A DNA stretch of 64,000 bases from Juglans regia (taxonomy: Eukaryota > Streptophyta > Magnoliopsida > Fagales > Juglandaceae): assembly GCF_001411555.2 (NCBI RefSeq), contig NC_049903.1, positions 27,044,270-27,108,269 of the forward strand, read 5' to 3'. Each line of letters begins with the position of its first letter. The stretch's first letter is position 1. This document shows positions 48,589 to 60,363 of the stretch, in pieces. Made by a program: the position numbers and the translations under genes. The notes below the pieces were generated by a model that did not search any database, was not told where the DNA came from, and worked only from the letters and a program-made list of their open reading frames with translations.

Positions 48589-49492
48589 TAAGTACCTAGG
48601 AAATTGACAATCGTGACAGAAAAGGCTACCGTTATCGCTCCTACCATTGGATCTAGGGGTGGGCTCTGACTCCGAAGAAGTCGGAGTTGTCATTTCCGAC
48701 CTCCGACTCCGACAAAAGTCGGAGCCGAATTGCCCCTCCGACTCCGACTTCGAACTTTGTCGGAGTCCGATTCCGATCGGAGGTCGGAGCTCCGAACTCC
48801 TATCGGAACTCCAAATGGAGGTCAGAGCTCCGACCTCCGATCGGAACTCCAACTGGAGTTCGGAGGGAGTTCTGAACGGCGGAGCTCCGACTCCGAATTA
48901 AATTTCCGAACTCAATAAATAAATAAATTTCTAATTTTTGTTTTCTGTTCTTTTTATTATTATTATTTAAATTTTGTTGTTCAATTTCGTTTCAGATAGT
49001 GAGCAACATATATTTTTTTTTTAAAAGTGAACCATCTACAAATATTTGGTTTATTCAAGAGTTTTCAATAATTTAAATATTCGTTCTGATTTTGTTACTG
49101 AATTTTGATTATATCTTTAATTTGTTTTATGTCCGCCTGAAATTTAGCATTAAAAGTGCTCATAACTCATGAGTTGAAAATTACACAAATTTAAAATTTT
49201 ATAGAAAAGAATGATGGTACGAATTTGTATAATTCGATTAATTTCAGTTGGATAATAAATTATAAACGTTTGAGAGAGGATGGATAAGTACTAATAGAAA
49301 TTATAGAATAAAGAGTACTTATCACACGTCTTTGCTCGAGATATAACTACATAAATATAACTATATAAATAGTTTAAAAAGTAAATAACATGTATGATGT
49401 AGCCATAAGTTATAACAGTCTCATTTATAACGTAATAACAATATGACTCAGCCTTGAGATATAACTACATAAAATTTAAACATGGATTTCAC

Positions 49493-51979
49493 TCAAATAC
49501 TTTTTGTTCTATTGGTCATGCCTGAAATGAAAATAGAAAGTAGCAATCAATAGATGAAAAAAAATTGATAATAAAAAATTGAATATGGTAAAAGAATAAT
49601 TTGATTCTTACCAAGAAAGGAGGTTCTCTCAACTCCATCCCAACAGTCATCGGTAATTATGTTAGGGTTCACAATTAGATCTATAAAATCATAAAAAGTA
49701 GAAGTTAGAAACATTAAAAATAATTAAATTGTCATTTAAAAGCATATAAACTTACCCGATTCAAGCCTATAGCTATCGGCATTAATGCCAACGGTATCTA
49801 TTCCAATGGGCGTTTCACTTATCCAATTCTGTGTGCAAACGAGGGCCTCCACGGTTGACGGTGACAATAAACTCCGATAAGCATCCAACACGCGACCTCC
49901 AGTGCTAAATGCCGACTTTGAGGCAACCCTAGTGACAGGAATGGCTGGCACATCTCTGGCCACAAGGGAAAGGACTGGATACTTGGTGGAATTAACTTTC
50001 CACCAAGTTAATAACTGAAATACATCACTAGGTGCATCGACAGCTTCCATAAAATATCGTTCAACCTTAGATGTACAATGCATAATATTCCTTGTTGACA
50101 TGAGTTGATGATACTGCCGTATAATACGATTGCCTCTAACCCCTACAGATGGGTCAGTATCACCTGAGGAAACTGTCGATCCTGTCGGCCTCGAATGTGA
50201 GGAGCTACCAACTGTGGATGAAGGTTGAGTACTAGTACTGTAGTGATTATATAAGTCATCAACATCACTTTTTAGCAATCTAATAAACTCTGCAGCCTTC
50301 ACTGCCCCGAGGACGGAATTTACCCAAAATTCTAGAACGGCCAACTTAACTCGGGGGTCAAGGATCACAGCCACAAATAGCAATCTATTTATCTTCTCAA
50401 TATTCCCTCAATATTTATCATATTTGATCTTCATCCTCGTAGCCATAGCAGATAACAATCCAGCAGAATCAGTACAACTATTTTCCAACTGGAAGTGAAG
50501 CTCCGAGAGCTCGCTGAAAAATGAGTTCGCAGTCGTATATTTGGATCCAGATAGCCGCATGGTTAATTCATAAAAAGTTTTTAAAAATTCAACAAAATAA
50601 CTCACACTGGTCCAATCATGTGCGTCCGGCGCACCGAGTCCCTGTCCTGCTGGCTCCAACAAAGCATACCTCAGGCCCCCATCCTCGATCTCCATCCGCT
50701 CGAATGCTTTTTGGTACTTATGTGCCACATCCAACATCATGTATGTAGAATTCCATCGAGTCGGAACGTCCAAGCACAGCATACTAGAACATTCAATCTT
50801 CAGATCTTCTGCTATTGCCTTAAACTTGGCAAGCCTTTAAGGGGAACCCCTCACATATTGTACAATGTTGCGGACTCGGGTTATGGAATCATAAACCTCT
50901 TTTAATCCCTCAACAACTATGAGGTTAATGATATGAGCACAGCATCGAACGTGAATAAACTCGTGGGCCCGAATGACATCATCTCTCACCGTCGTATTCC
51001 GCTTAAACCAATCGATTGTTGTTTCATTCGCACTGGCATTGTCAACTGTAATACACAGCACTTTTCGAATTTCCCAGACCTTTAAACAATCATCCATCTT
51101 CGCCCCAATGGATGCACCTTTATGATCCACAATTTCTTTAAAATCAATAATTTTTTTATGCAAAATCCACTCACTGTCAATGTAGTGTGCTGTGATACAC
51201 ATGTAGCAGACGTTCTGTATGGAAGTCCATGTGTCAGTCGTAAAAGACACTCTCTGGCCAGTGGTAATAAACATCTTCCTCATCTCCTCCTTGTCCTTCG
51301 CATGCCTCTTCATACAATCTCGCATCACTGTATACCGTGATGGAATGGGAAATCGTGGCTCAACAAAATTTAGAAACTTTCGAAAGCCTCTTTTCTCGAC
51401 TGTGGTAAATGGCATCTCATCAGTAATTATCATCTCTGCAAGCATGTCCCTCAACATCTTCTCACTGTATTGAGGGATGACCAATTTCTTAGTCTGTGTA
51501 CCATCAGTGGCTGTAGAAGTTTGGTAACTGAGGTTGGTCTGATCAGTGGCTTGCAATCCCTTCGCTATCTTATATCGTTGGTAACCATTTAGATGTGCTA
51601 TTAACACACTGGTACCTTGCTTCTTCGAATGGCATCCACAAAGTGATCCACAGTAATGGCATCTTGCTACTGGGTTCGCAATTTCATCAGGAATTTTGGT
51701 GAAATGCTCCCATGTCCACGACCTCTTTTTAGAAGGTCGTGGTGGACCTGGTGGTTGATCTTGCTCAATGGGCATCTCCTCCTCTTCGTTGAACATATCC
51801 TCATCCTCTATATCAACTGGGAGTGGGAGTCGACTACTCGCACAAGATGTAGCTGCTCTAGATGTAGCTGCCCTAGATGTGGCTCTAGGGGTGGAAGTAC
51901 CCACCGGTGTAGGAGTTGTAGCATTGGCATCCGCCACATCCCCTTGTGGACGATCATCTCCACTATGTCTAGGATCCAT
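49493..51979 (-). pseudogene. hAT transposase with two in-frame stop codons
   Basis: One continuous frame from ATG 51979 to 49756, no frameshift, then GT-AG introns to short exons 49680-49612 and 49521-49493 (TGA): 774 codons in this model. Order: acidic low-complexity N-terminus; BED-type zinc finger WTWEHFTKIPD...CHYC...HLNGYQ, where the final Cys ligand seems replaced by Tyr; RNase H-like core with FTTDTWTSIQNV (Asp), CITVDNASANE (Asp), HVRCCAHIINLIV; then RWNSTYMML and hAT dimerisation with LLTWWKVNSTKYPVLSLVA and SAFSTGGRVLDAYRSLLSP. Stops: TAA at 50839-50837 (codon 381) and TGA at 50410-50408 (codon 524), the latter where Trp is expected. It would cut and paste this element and TAGGGGTG relatives. 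Confidence 0.9.
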
Positions 51980-52108
51980 ATCACAATCAATGAAGCTGAA
52001 AAAATTAAATTAGAAGCAAAAAATTAGTTTAAAAATAAACTAGGCTATTGTATTATACAATAGGACATGTATTATTGTATCATAATATATTATTGTATCG
52101 ATGTATTA

Positions 52109-52560
52109 TTACATCGAGGTTCGGTTGACGTGCGCGCGACTCAGTGGAACCCATCCAGAGAGGTTGCTCGACGTGCGCTCAACATGCGCTCTAGCAGAAG
52201 CCATACAGAGAGGTTCGATCGACGTGCGCTCGACGTGGCGCTCGAGCATAACTCATACAGAGAGGTTCGCTCGATGTGCGCTCGACGTGGCACTCGAGCA
52301 GAACCCATCCAGAGAGGTTCGTGCGCTCGACGTGGCGCTCGAGCAGAATCCATCCAGAGAGGTTCGCTCGACGTGCGCTCGACGTGGCCCTTGAGCAGAA
52401 CCCATCCAGAGAGGTTCGCTCGACATGCGCTCGACGTGGCGCTCGAGCAGAACTCTTCCAGAGAGGTTCGCTCGACTTCCGCTCGATATATCGCTCGAGC
52501 CAATGTTCAATACAATGTGTGCTTGACTTGCGCTCGACACCTCGCTCGAGCGCAAGTCTT
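52109..52560. repeat. Minisatellite, 52-bp unit, about eight copies
   Basis: AGAGAGGTTCGCTCGACGTG recurs at spacings of 50, 52, 52, 45, 52 and 52 bases (anchors near 52161, 52211, 52263, 52315, 52360, 52412, 52464), followed by GCGCTCGAGCAGAACCCATC. Units are full of CTCGA/TCGAG palindromes. It lies in the 5' subterminal region of the hAT element, where transposase-binding repeats are expected. ORFs over it are repeat artefacts in several frames. Confidence 0.88.
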
Positions 52561-53035
52561 CAATACAATGTAAAATTCAGGGTTTTGAGCGCCGTGTTGG
52601 GACTATATTGAATATTCAATACAACCAATTCACAAGAATCACAACTGCCGGCTCCAATTCATAAGAGACGTGCTTGAATTAAATTTAGGGCTCATAACCT
52701 TACTCTCACCGTAGGTGGAAGCTGAACAGAGGAGCAACGAGGAACGGCGGCATGGAGGAGCAACGACGAATGGCGGCACGCTGGCAAGAAAGACACAAGA
52801 CGTGAGGACGGCTTCACAGTTCACTGTTTCGTTGATGTGCGTGAGAGAGAAGGGAGAAGGAAGAAGAATTGAAAAAGGAAGAAAAATGGGGGAGGGGGGA
52901 CCTGGGGCTGAGTTTTGGAGGTTATTTAAATATGAAACGACACCGTTCCATATTAGGTGGAACGGTGTCGTTCAATAATTTTTTTTTAAACCCAGCTGTA
53001 AAACGACGTCGTTTTGAAAGGTAGGGGACTATATC

Positions 53036-55916
53036 CTAGACGTTGGCCAAGTCGAGCCTCAGGTCCTCCATAACCAAATAGCAGGAGGCCAGCTCACGCT
53101 TTGAGATGGCCAACTCAGCCTCCAACTTCTCCAACCATGAGCTCCATGCATCAGCTCAGGTAACAACCACCTTAGCTTCTAGATCCCTCATCTGCCTAGT
53201 CTGGGATTTAATGAGGGAAGACTTGTGCTTCCAAGACTAAGAAAGGTTCATAAGTATCGTGAAGCCAGTTATGCTATCATACATCAAAATCGTACTGCTT
53301 AATCAGCCTTAAATTCTCATCCTAAAGCTCACAGCATGACTTCCACAGCTCGTCCATCTCCTCCATCCAAAGGTGGTCCAGCTGACTATGCAAGTTGTGT
53401 TGCTCCTCCCAGAGCTTAGCCTTAAGGCGATACTGGTCAGGCTCCTCCCACAACTTGGTGCGGTCTGCCTAAAGAGTGGCCCTCTATTGGCAAAGTCGGG
53501 CAATCTTCTTCTTCTTCTTCTGGCCGCCCGAGTCCAACTTCACGAGGACCTCCTCCAGCTCCTCCTTCTCCTTGTTCACTTGTCGAGCATACCGCCAGTT
53601 CAGGTTGGCAAGAGCACGAAGTGCCCAAACTTCTTCCTCCAAGGCCCCCTTTCATCCACAATGAGCGTCACAAGCTGGTCCACCCCTGGTAAGGAAAACA
53701 AGCTAAGTTACAAAAAACAGGAAATAAACAAGGGAAAGAGAAAAAGAGAGGAGGGACACAACAAGTACTACCTGGGAGAAGAAAGCCTTGAGCTTCAGCC
53801 TCCTTCTAGATAGACTCGGCGCCAGCCCTATTGAAACCCGACTCGACCCGTGGGGCCTCACTCCCGCTAGCCTCTTTGGATGCTCATTCACATCCCAGTT
53901 GCTAGAAGGCGAGAAGGCTTCCCAAGAAGGGGAATTGCCAGGCCTCTTGAGAAAAAGGCCAAGCAAGGCCCCAGCGCTGCTTGCAACGTCATCTCCCTGT
54001 GGCCCTCAAGCATCCTGACAACCTCCACAGTGCGGGTCGACACAAGCATGGCTCTAAAACCTTTAGCGGCACCATCCCCAAGGTCCAACCTGGGTGCAGG
54101 TTCTGGGAGGACCGAAACGCCTACCAAGTCCCTTCCGGTCACCAAGCCCAAAGGAATCTTCGGCTCGCTTACGACGTTGTCTATTGGCACTTGCCCTGAC
54201 GAGCACGCCAAGTCCTCACCACCAGATAGCTTGACATCCAGACTAGCGTTGACTAGGGACTCCGGCCCCTCCCTAACTTGGCCCCTGGCCTACATCTCTA
54301 GTAATACCATGGGCACCTCACCGACTTCTAGGATCATCACCGCGGCCAATGACTCTAAAGCCGAGTCCACTCCAACTCCCACCTACTGGTTGATCAGAGC
54401 CCCTACCTCGGCCAAGGGAGCCAACTCTAAGGGCGCGTTCGATGAGACAACTCCATGCTCAAGGGACCAATAGAAGGGGGACACCGGGATGGAAACCATG
54501 ATGTCCTCACCAAATTCGAGAATTCGAGGATGAGGGGTTGGCCATGAGACTCACCCAAATGAGCGGAGACGACACCCTTACCTTTACCCAGGGGTGCTTG
54601 CTCCCTAGCGACAGGAGACTCCACGTCCTCATCGACACATTTGCTGACCTCAGGGGAAGGGACCATCTCCAATAGGACCTCTGGTGGCAGTTCAAAGACA
54701 TGAGATTCTCTAGGAGTAGGCTCCAAAAAAGCCAAGAAGAACACCATCTCTAGCTCTTCTTCCCTCTGAGTGAGGTTCTCGATTCCCCCCACATTGCCAG
54801 GTAGGGTAGAAGACAACACTGGACGAGGTGCAAGAGACAGACCAATGGCTCGAGGGATTGCAGCTGAACGTGGCGCAAGTCAAACCCCCTGGGGAACCTC
54901 TACTACACTCATGTTGCCAAGCAGGGTGGGAGGACACAAGGTCCGAGGAGCACAACATGGCGGGGTTGAAAAAGAAGACCCTGCCAAGGCAGGAGACAAT
55001 CTTGGCCGAGGAGAGAAAGATGAAGTGTCAGAGGGGCCCCTAGCCGGGATTGAAGCATGTAGCCCACTCTGGAAGGATTGTCCCGAGGGAAGCAGTCGAG
55101 CCGAGTCAGAGCTGGTTTCGCCAGACTCCTCAACCCGAGGCTTCTTCCCCTTCCCCTCCAATGATGGGTTGGAAGGCCTCTTATGATCCTGGCGCACAGG
55201 GGACCGCATCAGGATACGGTGGCCCTAAAAGCAAGTATGAGTCGAGGGGCCAAATATTGGGCTATGTTGGCATCGATTAGCAAAGCGTCGGTATAAACCT
55301 CTTGCAAATGCGAATTCACTCAAGCTCGGATGGTCGCCAATCGAGCCTCCTCCTCTTTAGTCGGGGTCGGTCGAACCTCGTTATCCTCTTACATGACCCC
55401 CCCAAACAGCACGAATGGGAAACTCTTGCCAGCCAGCCTCCAGGGTAGGGAACTCCCACCCTCTACTAAACACGTAGAGGAACTGTCGAGTCTAGTCCTT
55501 GATGCGGGAAAACCGCAACTCCAGGCGGGCAACCATTTTCCCCTGATGGGAGCCAAAGCTATACAAGTTCCCCTCAAGCCTTAGCAGGCTATTGGTGAGG
55601 AGGAACTCCCTGGTAGTAAGGTCCAAGTAGTCTATCTTTGTGTCCTTCAACACTCTGCTCTAGACAATGCAGCAGCATATGAGAATCCTCCACACGTTTG
55701 GGTGGAGTTGCACAGGATCCAGGTAGAGATAGTCGAGTAGGTCCCGGATCGGCTGGCAAAATGGAAGTCGCAGCCCATTAGAGAAAATCAAATGGAATAG
55801 CGCCACCCGTATGGCATAACTGTCTGAATCCATGGCCTTCTGATGGGTTGCTGGATCTCTAACAAGAGGGAGTCTGGCACCCTGTATGAGTACCTCAACG
55901 ACCTTAGGTCAACGAG
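53036..55916 (-). pseudogene. Gypsy-type N-terminal ORF (PF04195-like), 3' part
   Basis: Minus-strand reading, from right: AMDSDSYAIRVALFHLIFSN, LPFCQPIRDLLDYLYLDP, QLHPNVWRILICCCIV, IDYLDLTTREFLLTNSLLRL, EGNLYSFGSHQGKMVARLE. This is the pattern of the 'putative gypsy type transposon' domain of Tat-lineage ORFs. Then come Ser/Pro-rich, charged sequence (55209-54427) and a C-terminal coiled coil with DLEAKVVVT and WLEKLEAELAISKRELAS (53190-53040). Frames change repeatedly, so it is dead. Orientation is opposite to element A, so it is another element. Its 5' part is at 60211-60363, beyond a solo LTR. Confidence 0.6.
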
Positions 55917-56240
55917 AGTAATGATTGAGCTGAATTATTGCATATTTTATACATCTAGAATCAATATGTTTCAATTATTTCATGAGATTATTATTAGTTT
56001 TAGATGAAAAATGGTTAAGAGACATAAATCCAAGTTCTGATTTAAATTGGTTGATAGCATGGTTTATGCTTAATTTTATAAGTTGTGATTTAATTGGACA
56101 ATATTTCTTCACATGAACAACACATCTTTGATAATTTATTCTTCTTTTCTATTTTTTCTAATTTTCACTTTTCATATAGGCCAAGACATGCATTGATGCT
56201 TAAAGAGATAAAATAAATAATAATAATAATAATAATAAAG

Positions 56241-56437
56241 GACAAAAGAAAGGCTCCGCACCTCTCCTCTTCAAAACGCATAGCATAATATTTTTAGAAG
56301 AAAAAAAAAATAAAAACACACACGCGTTGGGAGGCACGACAAAAGAAAGGCTCCGCACCTCTCCTCTTCAAAACGCATAGCATAATATTTTTAGAAGAAA
56401 AAATAAAAAATAAAAACACACACGCATTGGGAGGCAC
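56241..56437. repeat. Direct duplication, 97-bp unit, two copies
   Basis: GACAAAAGAAAGGCTCCGCA through GGGAGGCACGA occurs at 56241-56337 and again from 56338. The copies differ by a few bases in the A-rich middle. It lies inside the solo LTR, just left of the hAT. Confidence 0.88.
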
Positions 56438-56524
56438 GAGGTGTAGTTCTTCAGACGCACGTAGGGTAAAAGAAAACACACGCACGCGAGGGAAAGAAAC
56501 GGACACACGCTGGGGGGAAAATCA

Positions 56525-59145
56525 TAGGAGTGGTAAATCATGTTAACGGGTCGTGTTCATGTTGTGACAAGGCATGTACATTATACTTAATGGGTCATCA
56601 CGAACACGACCCGTTAAGAATCTCATATCAAAATCTCAAACCCTAACACGACCAATTAAGATAACAGGTTGACACAACACGACACGACCCGTAATGACCC
56701 GTTAGTGAATACAAAATAAATTGGCATGACACGACACGACCCGTTTCAACCCATTTACGTTAATGGGTTGAACAGAATCGTTAGTGATCCGTTTGAGCTG
56801 ATTAATTTTATATAAATAATATCTATAAAAAAGAAAAAATTAATTACAAGTCTAAAATTACAATTCAAACAATAAAAATACCAACATTAAAATCCCAACA
56901 GTACCAAATAAACACACAAATATGATCAACACACATTGTAATAATATTAAAATTACATCCCAAATATAATAAACATAACACACATTGTAAACATATTAAT
57001 GTTACAATCCCAAATATGATAAAAACATAGATCTAAACAAATTTAGAACTTGAAGAAGGAAGTGGTGCATCCTCCTTGCCCTTGTTGGTCTTCAACTCCA
57101 TTACATCTTCGGTTAACTCGTCCAATTTAACTTCTTCTTGTGTTTTTATTAAAAAAATGCATCAGTAAAATTTTATATCAAATAATATTATTTTATTGAA
57201 AAATTACAGTTATTTATTCAATAAAATAAAAATAATATTACCTTGCTCCTCACCATATAACCAATCTCTAGACTAATGCTTGAACAATATCTACTTTTAG
57301 TGGACTTCTAAACTGATCAATGATATGTCCACCAACACTAAAAGTAGATTAAGATGAACTATAGAAATTGGAGCACTCAAAATGTCACGAGTCATACAAG
57401 CAAGATCATGATAACGAAACTCATTTCATTTCCAAAAGGAAAGAATGTCAATCTTTGCATTTCTATCTGCCCTACGTTCATCCAAGTAAAGATCCAATTG
57501 ACTTTTTTGCATATGGGCAGTAAGATCATCATATCTAAATGAATCAAATTCCTGTACACAAAAAATAAATAAAAATGTTTCAAGCCAATATGTGATATGA
57601 ACTAACAATATAATATAAATCTCTAAACAAAAAATGATATTTGATATTATCTGAAATACTTGTTTATTATATGATGACTGACTTTCCATTCTACTAACAG
57701 TGCTTTCAGAAGTCGTGGTAGAACATGTGGGAGCACTAGAAGAACAATATTCCATGAAAATAGATGCCATTTTGGTCCAAACATTCATATACTCTATGTA
57801 ACAATCTCCATAAAGTTTTGTATAAGAAAAATCAACAAATTGGAGCTTATATCGAGGATCCAATATAACTGTTATAGCAACAATACATTGAACTCAGACC
57901 AATATTTCTCAAACTTAGCAAACATTTTACAAGATATTTTCTTCAAGTAGTCAACTTCACTCTGAGAGTGTCACTTTAATGTAAAATAAATCAAAAACAT
58001 TGCAGGAAAGTACAGATTGGCTGTAGGGTATTTGGTCCCAGAAAGTCACAAGTGGCTTCATAAAAAACTCCCAATAAACCGTTAATTGTCTTCATTTTTT
58101 CCCACTCAGATGTTAATGGACAATGCTTAAAATTGGAATCAGTCAACTCCGAATGGCTAACTTTTTGCTACCCTGTTGTACAAGGGCAGGTCAATAATCC
58201 TGCTCAATCCTTCTAACATTTAACAACTCATTTCTTCTTGATCATGAAAACTTGGTTTGCCTCATTGCAAGTATTGGAAGCACAATAGCACTTGTTGTTT
58301 GGGGAAGGGGCAGCAACCATGTTAAAAAGATGTTTTCCTTCTTGTTCAGTAGCCATAAACCCATAGTATTTTCAGAAGTGATGGATTGAATTCATATTAG
58401 ACATATTCAAGACAAGTTTGAACAAATGGAAGCACTAACCCGAGCCTCACGAAAAGTGTTAAAAAACAAAAAGAAAAAGAAGCTTGCTTAAAATCTTGAA
58501 CAGAATTATGCTGCTTAGTACAGATTGACCAACGAAATATGATTAAAAAAAATGATAAAGGATCCTCTTCTTAAAACAAAATTTCTCGGGATGGAAACTC
58601 AGGGATGGATTGACTTACAGTGGGTTGTGGATCTCTGGAAGAAAAGGAGAGGGGGAGACCGATGGCCAGGATTGACTTAAAACAAGTATTGCGGGTCTGT
58701 GGCTGTGTGAGGAGGACGCCGACGTTTGGGCCACCGTGAGAGTCTTTGACAAAGAGACTCGTGACCATGGAGAAGGGGTGTGTGACCGTGGGCCTTGCGT
58801 CGTGGGACTGTTAAGAACTCATGACTCTGCGTGGATGACGAGTTACTAGGTTGAAGAGGGGCAGGGTCACTGTGAGAAGAGAACTAGGGATTTCAAACTC
58901 ACCTATATTAGTTTTTGAGGATTTGAGAGAAAAAAGAAAAAAAAAATGGGGGGGGGGGGGGGTTAGGGAAGGAAGTTAGGGGTTAGGGTTTTCGAGTTTT
59001 AGGTCTAAGGGTATAAAGGTAAATCTCATTTTCTTAATAGGTCAACCCGTTTTGACCCGAACCCGTTAAGACTAAATCCTAACCCACTTTTATCATGTCG
59101 TGTTTGTATTGGGTTAACAGATCGTGTAATATATTATCACCCATA
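56525..59145 (-). mobile_element. Decayed hAT element (2.6 kb), GGGTCGTGT subterminal repeats
   Basis: Left end TAGGAGTGGTAAATCATG, right end TATTATCACCCATA; flanks GAAAATCA (56517-56524) and GAAAACCA (59146-59153) match at seven of eight bases. Subterminal AACGGGTCGTGTTC, ACACGACCCGTT and CAACCCGTTTTGACCCG words are dense at both ends. It holds a decayed minus-strand transposase and a G-run near 58946. It is inside the solo LTR and hence younger. Confidence 0.82.
57300..58240 (-). pseudogene. hAT transposase remnant
   Basis: Minus-strand fragments in family order: VSHSELTDSNFKHCPLTSEW (about 58165), FYEATCDFLGPNTLQ (58050), DPRYKLQFVDFSYTKLYG (57863 down), and the dimerisation domain pieces SQLDLYLDERRADRNAKIDI and FRYHDLACMTRDILSAPISI (57530-57355). 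Stops and shifts are frequent. The zinc-finger and first catalytic regions are not recognisable. Not functional. Confidence 0.75.
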
Positions 59146-60210
59146 GAAAACCACAAGCAGCGCCGCCGGCTTTCAAAAGCTCCTCGAAAGGTCCAAACCG
59201 CTATTGTCCAACCTTCCTTCATTGTTTGCCGTCTCCATCCTAGCCATCTTACTTGCTATTTCCATTCCCTAACTTTCTATTTAGTTTTAGTTTGAATTTT
59301 ATGGTGTAGTTTTGCGATTTTTGGCTCAGACCCATTCGGTTTTGGGTATTGTATTTCCTGCTTGTTTAACTTTGATGTTAGTTGTTTTTCTTGGTCCCTT
59401 AAGCTTCCATTTAACAAGTATTACAATTGTTATGGATTGATTATGAGAATTTTGTGATCTGAATACAAGAATGAACCCTGGAATTTTGATTTTAGGGCTT
59501 TTCGATTTCTAGCTCATATTTTATCAATTATTTTCTAATTTAGCTTAATTCTTAGTTTAGTTTTATTAAGCTCTTAGTTCCATTAGACATTAGGTTTATT
59601 AAGGGTTAATTAGGGCTTAATTAATTTCAATTTTGCTAATTATTTTTTTGTTAATTAAATTAATTAACTTAGTTGGTTTCTTGATTGTTTAATTTCAATT
59701 TGTTAGATTTAGTTGTTAGTTTTGAGTCTGGCAATTAGTTTGAAAATTTTTGTTGGTTAGTAGGTGGGTAATTTAGATTTAATTTTCTATTTTGCCTCAT
59801 TAGTTGGTTAATGTTAGATTAGTTAGCTTGCTTTATAATTTGGTGTTTAATTAGTTTCAAATTTGATGTTTAATTTGCTATTAATTAAATTAGTTTAGTA
59901 AGTTTCTTCTTGGTTAATTAATTATAGCGAGTTTAGTATAGTTATTAGTTTTTACTGTTTTGCATTTTAGTCTTTTACTTTTCCTTACAACACTCGAAAA
60001 TCCAAAAATATAAATCTGGTCCACAACCAGTGCCCTTTCCATATATCACCACTTTTATTTTCTCTTTGTGAATATTTTCACTATTTTACACGAGTTTGAT
60101 TTTAAACAACTTTCTCCTAGGAGACGATCTAAGGATTTTATTCCTAATTATTATGTGACAACTTCTTGCACTTGGGACAGCCGTTGTGTTGCTCTATTAT
60201 GAGTGAGTCA

Positions 60211-60363
60211 AGTAATGACCGAGTCCCAATGGTACCCTTCAAAGTAATGCAAAGCACCATGGACCTTTAGAGGATCCAATTCCCCCCAGGGTCCTGGAAG
60301 AGTCTACTAGATGGGAAGAGGGTGCCCCTTGAGAAGAAAGGCCAGAGCCCTTCTTGGGAGCCA
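60211..60363 (-). pseudogene. 5' part of the gypsy-type ORF split by the solo LTR
   Basis: ATG at 60363 starts MAPKKGSGLSSQGAPSSH, then SSRTLGG and SKGPWCFALL, a Ser-rich start common for this ORF family. It runs into the AGTAA duplication at 60211-60215, and the partner half begins at 55921. One frameshift is needed near 60240. Confidence 0.5.

Larger units (their letters stand above)
48654..53035 (-). mobile_element. Near-autonomous hAT element, right end not found
   Basis: The left terminus is TAGGGGTGGGCTC at 48654, followed by dense inverted CTCCGACTCCGA/TCGGAGTCGGAG words to about 48900. The transposase lies on the minus strand at 49493-51979. To its right are an eight-copy minisatellite, a GA-rich 5' leader on the minus strand (52650-52880), and paired ACGACACCGTT/AACGGTGTCGTT and AAACGACGTCGTTT palindromes (52935-53015). 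The mirror-image CTCCGACTCCGA block and CACCCCTA expected at the right are absent, so the right end is lost or replaced; 53035 is an estimate. Confidence 0.72.
55922..60210. mobile_element. Solo LTR (TG...CA) hosting a hAT insertion
   Basis: Begins TGATTGAGCTGAATTATTGC and ends TTATGAGTGAGTCA, with a perfect 5-bp duplication AGTAA at 55917-55921 and 60211-60215. Removing it makes the minus-strand ORF contiguous across the junction (WDSVIT on one side, LVDLRSLRYS on the other). Subtracting the internal hAT leaves about 1.66 kb. No coding or primer site is inside, so it is a solo LTR left by recombination between two LTRs. The CTCCTAGGAGACGATCT and TTGCACTTGGGACAGCC words near the right end resemble Athila-type LTR ends. 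Confidence 0.8.

Noticed and set aside
48565..48918. Overlapping ORFs rich in SDSE/RSSE on both strands
   Set aside because: They arise from CTCCGACTCCGA subterminal repeats of the hAT element.
52067..52611. Long arginine/serine-rich ORFs on both strands (up to 168 residues)
   Set aside because: They are translations of the 52-bp minisatellite, open in several frames at once; not a gene.
53880..54473. 197-residue plus-strand ORF
   Set aside because: It lies opposite the Ser/Pro-rich part of the minus-strand gypsy-type ORF and has no domain of its own.
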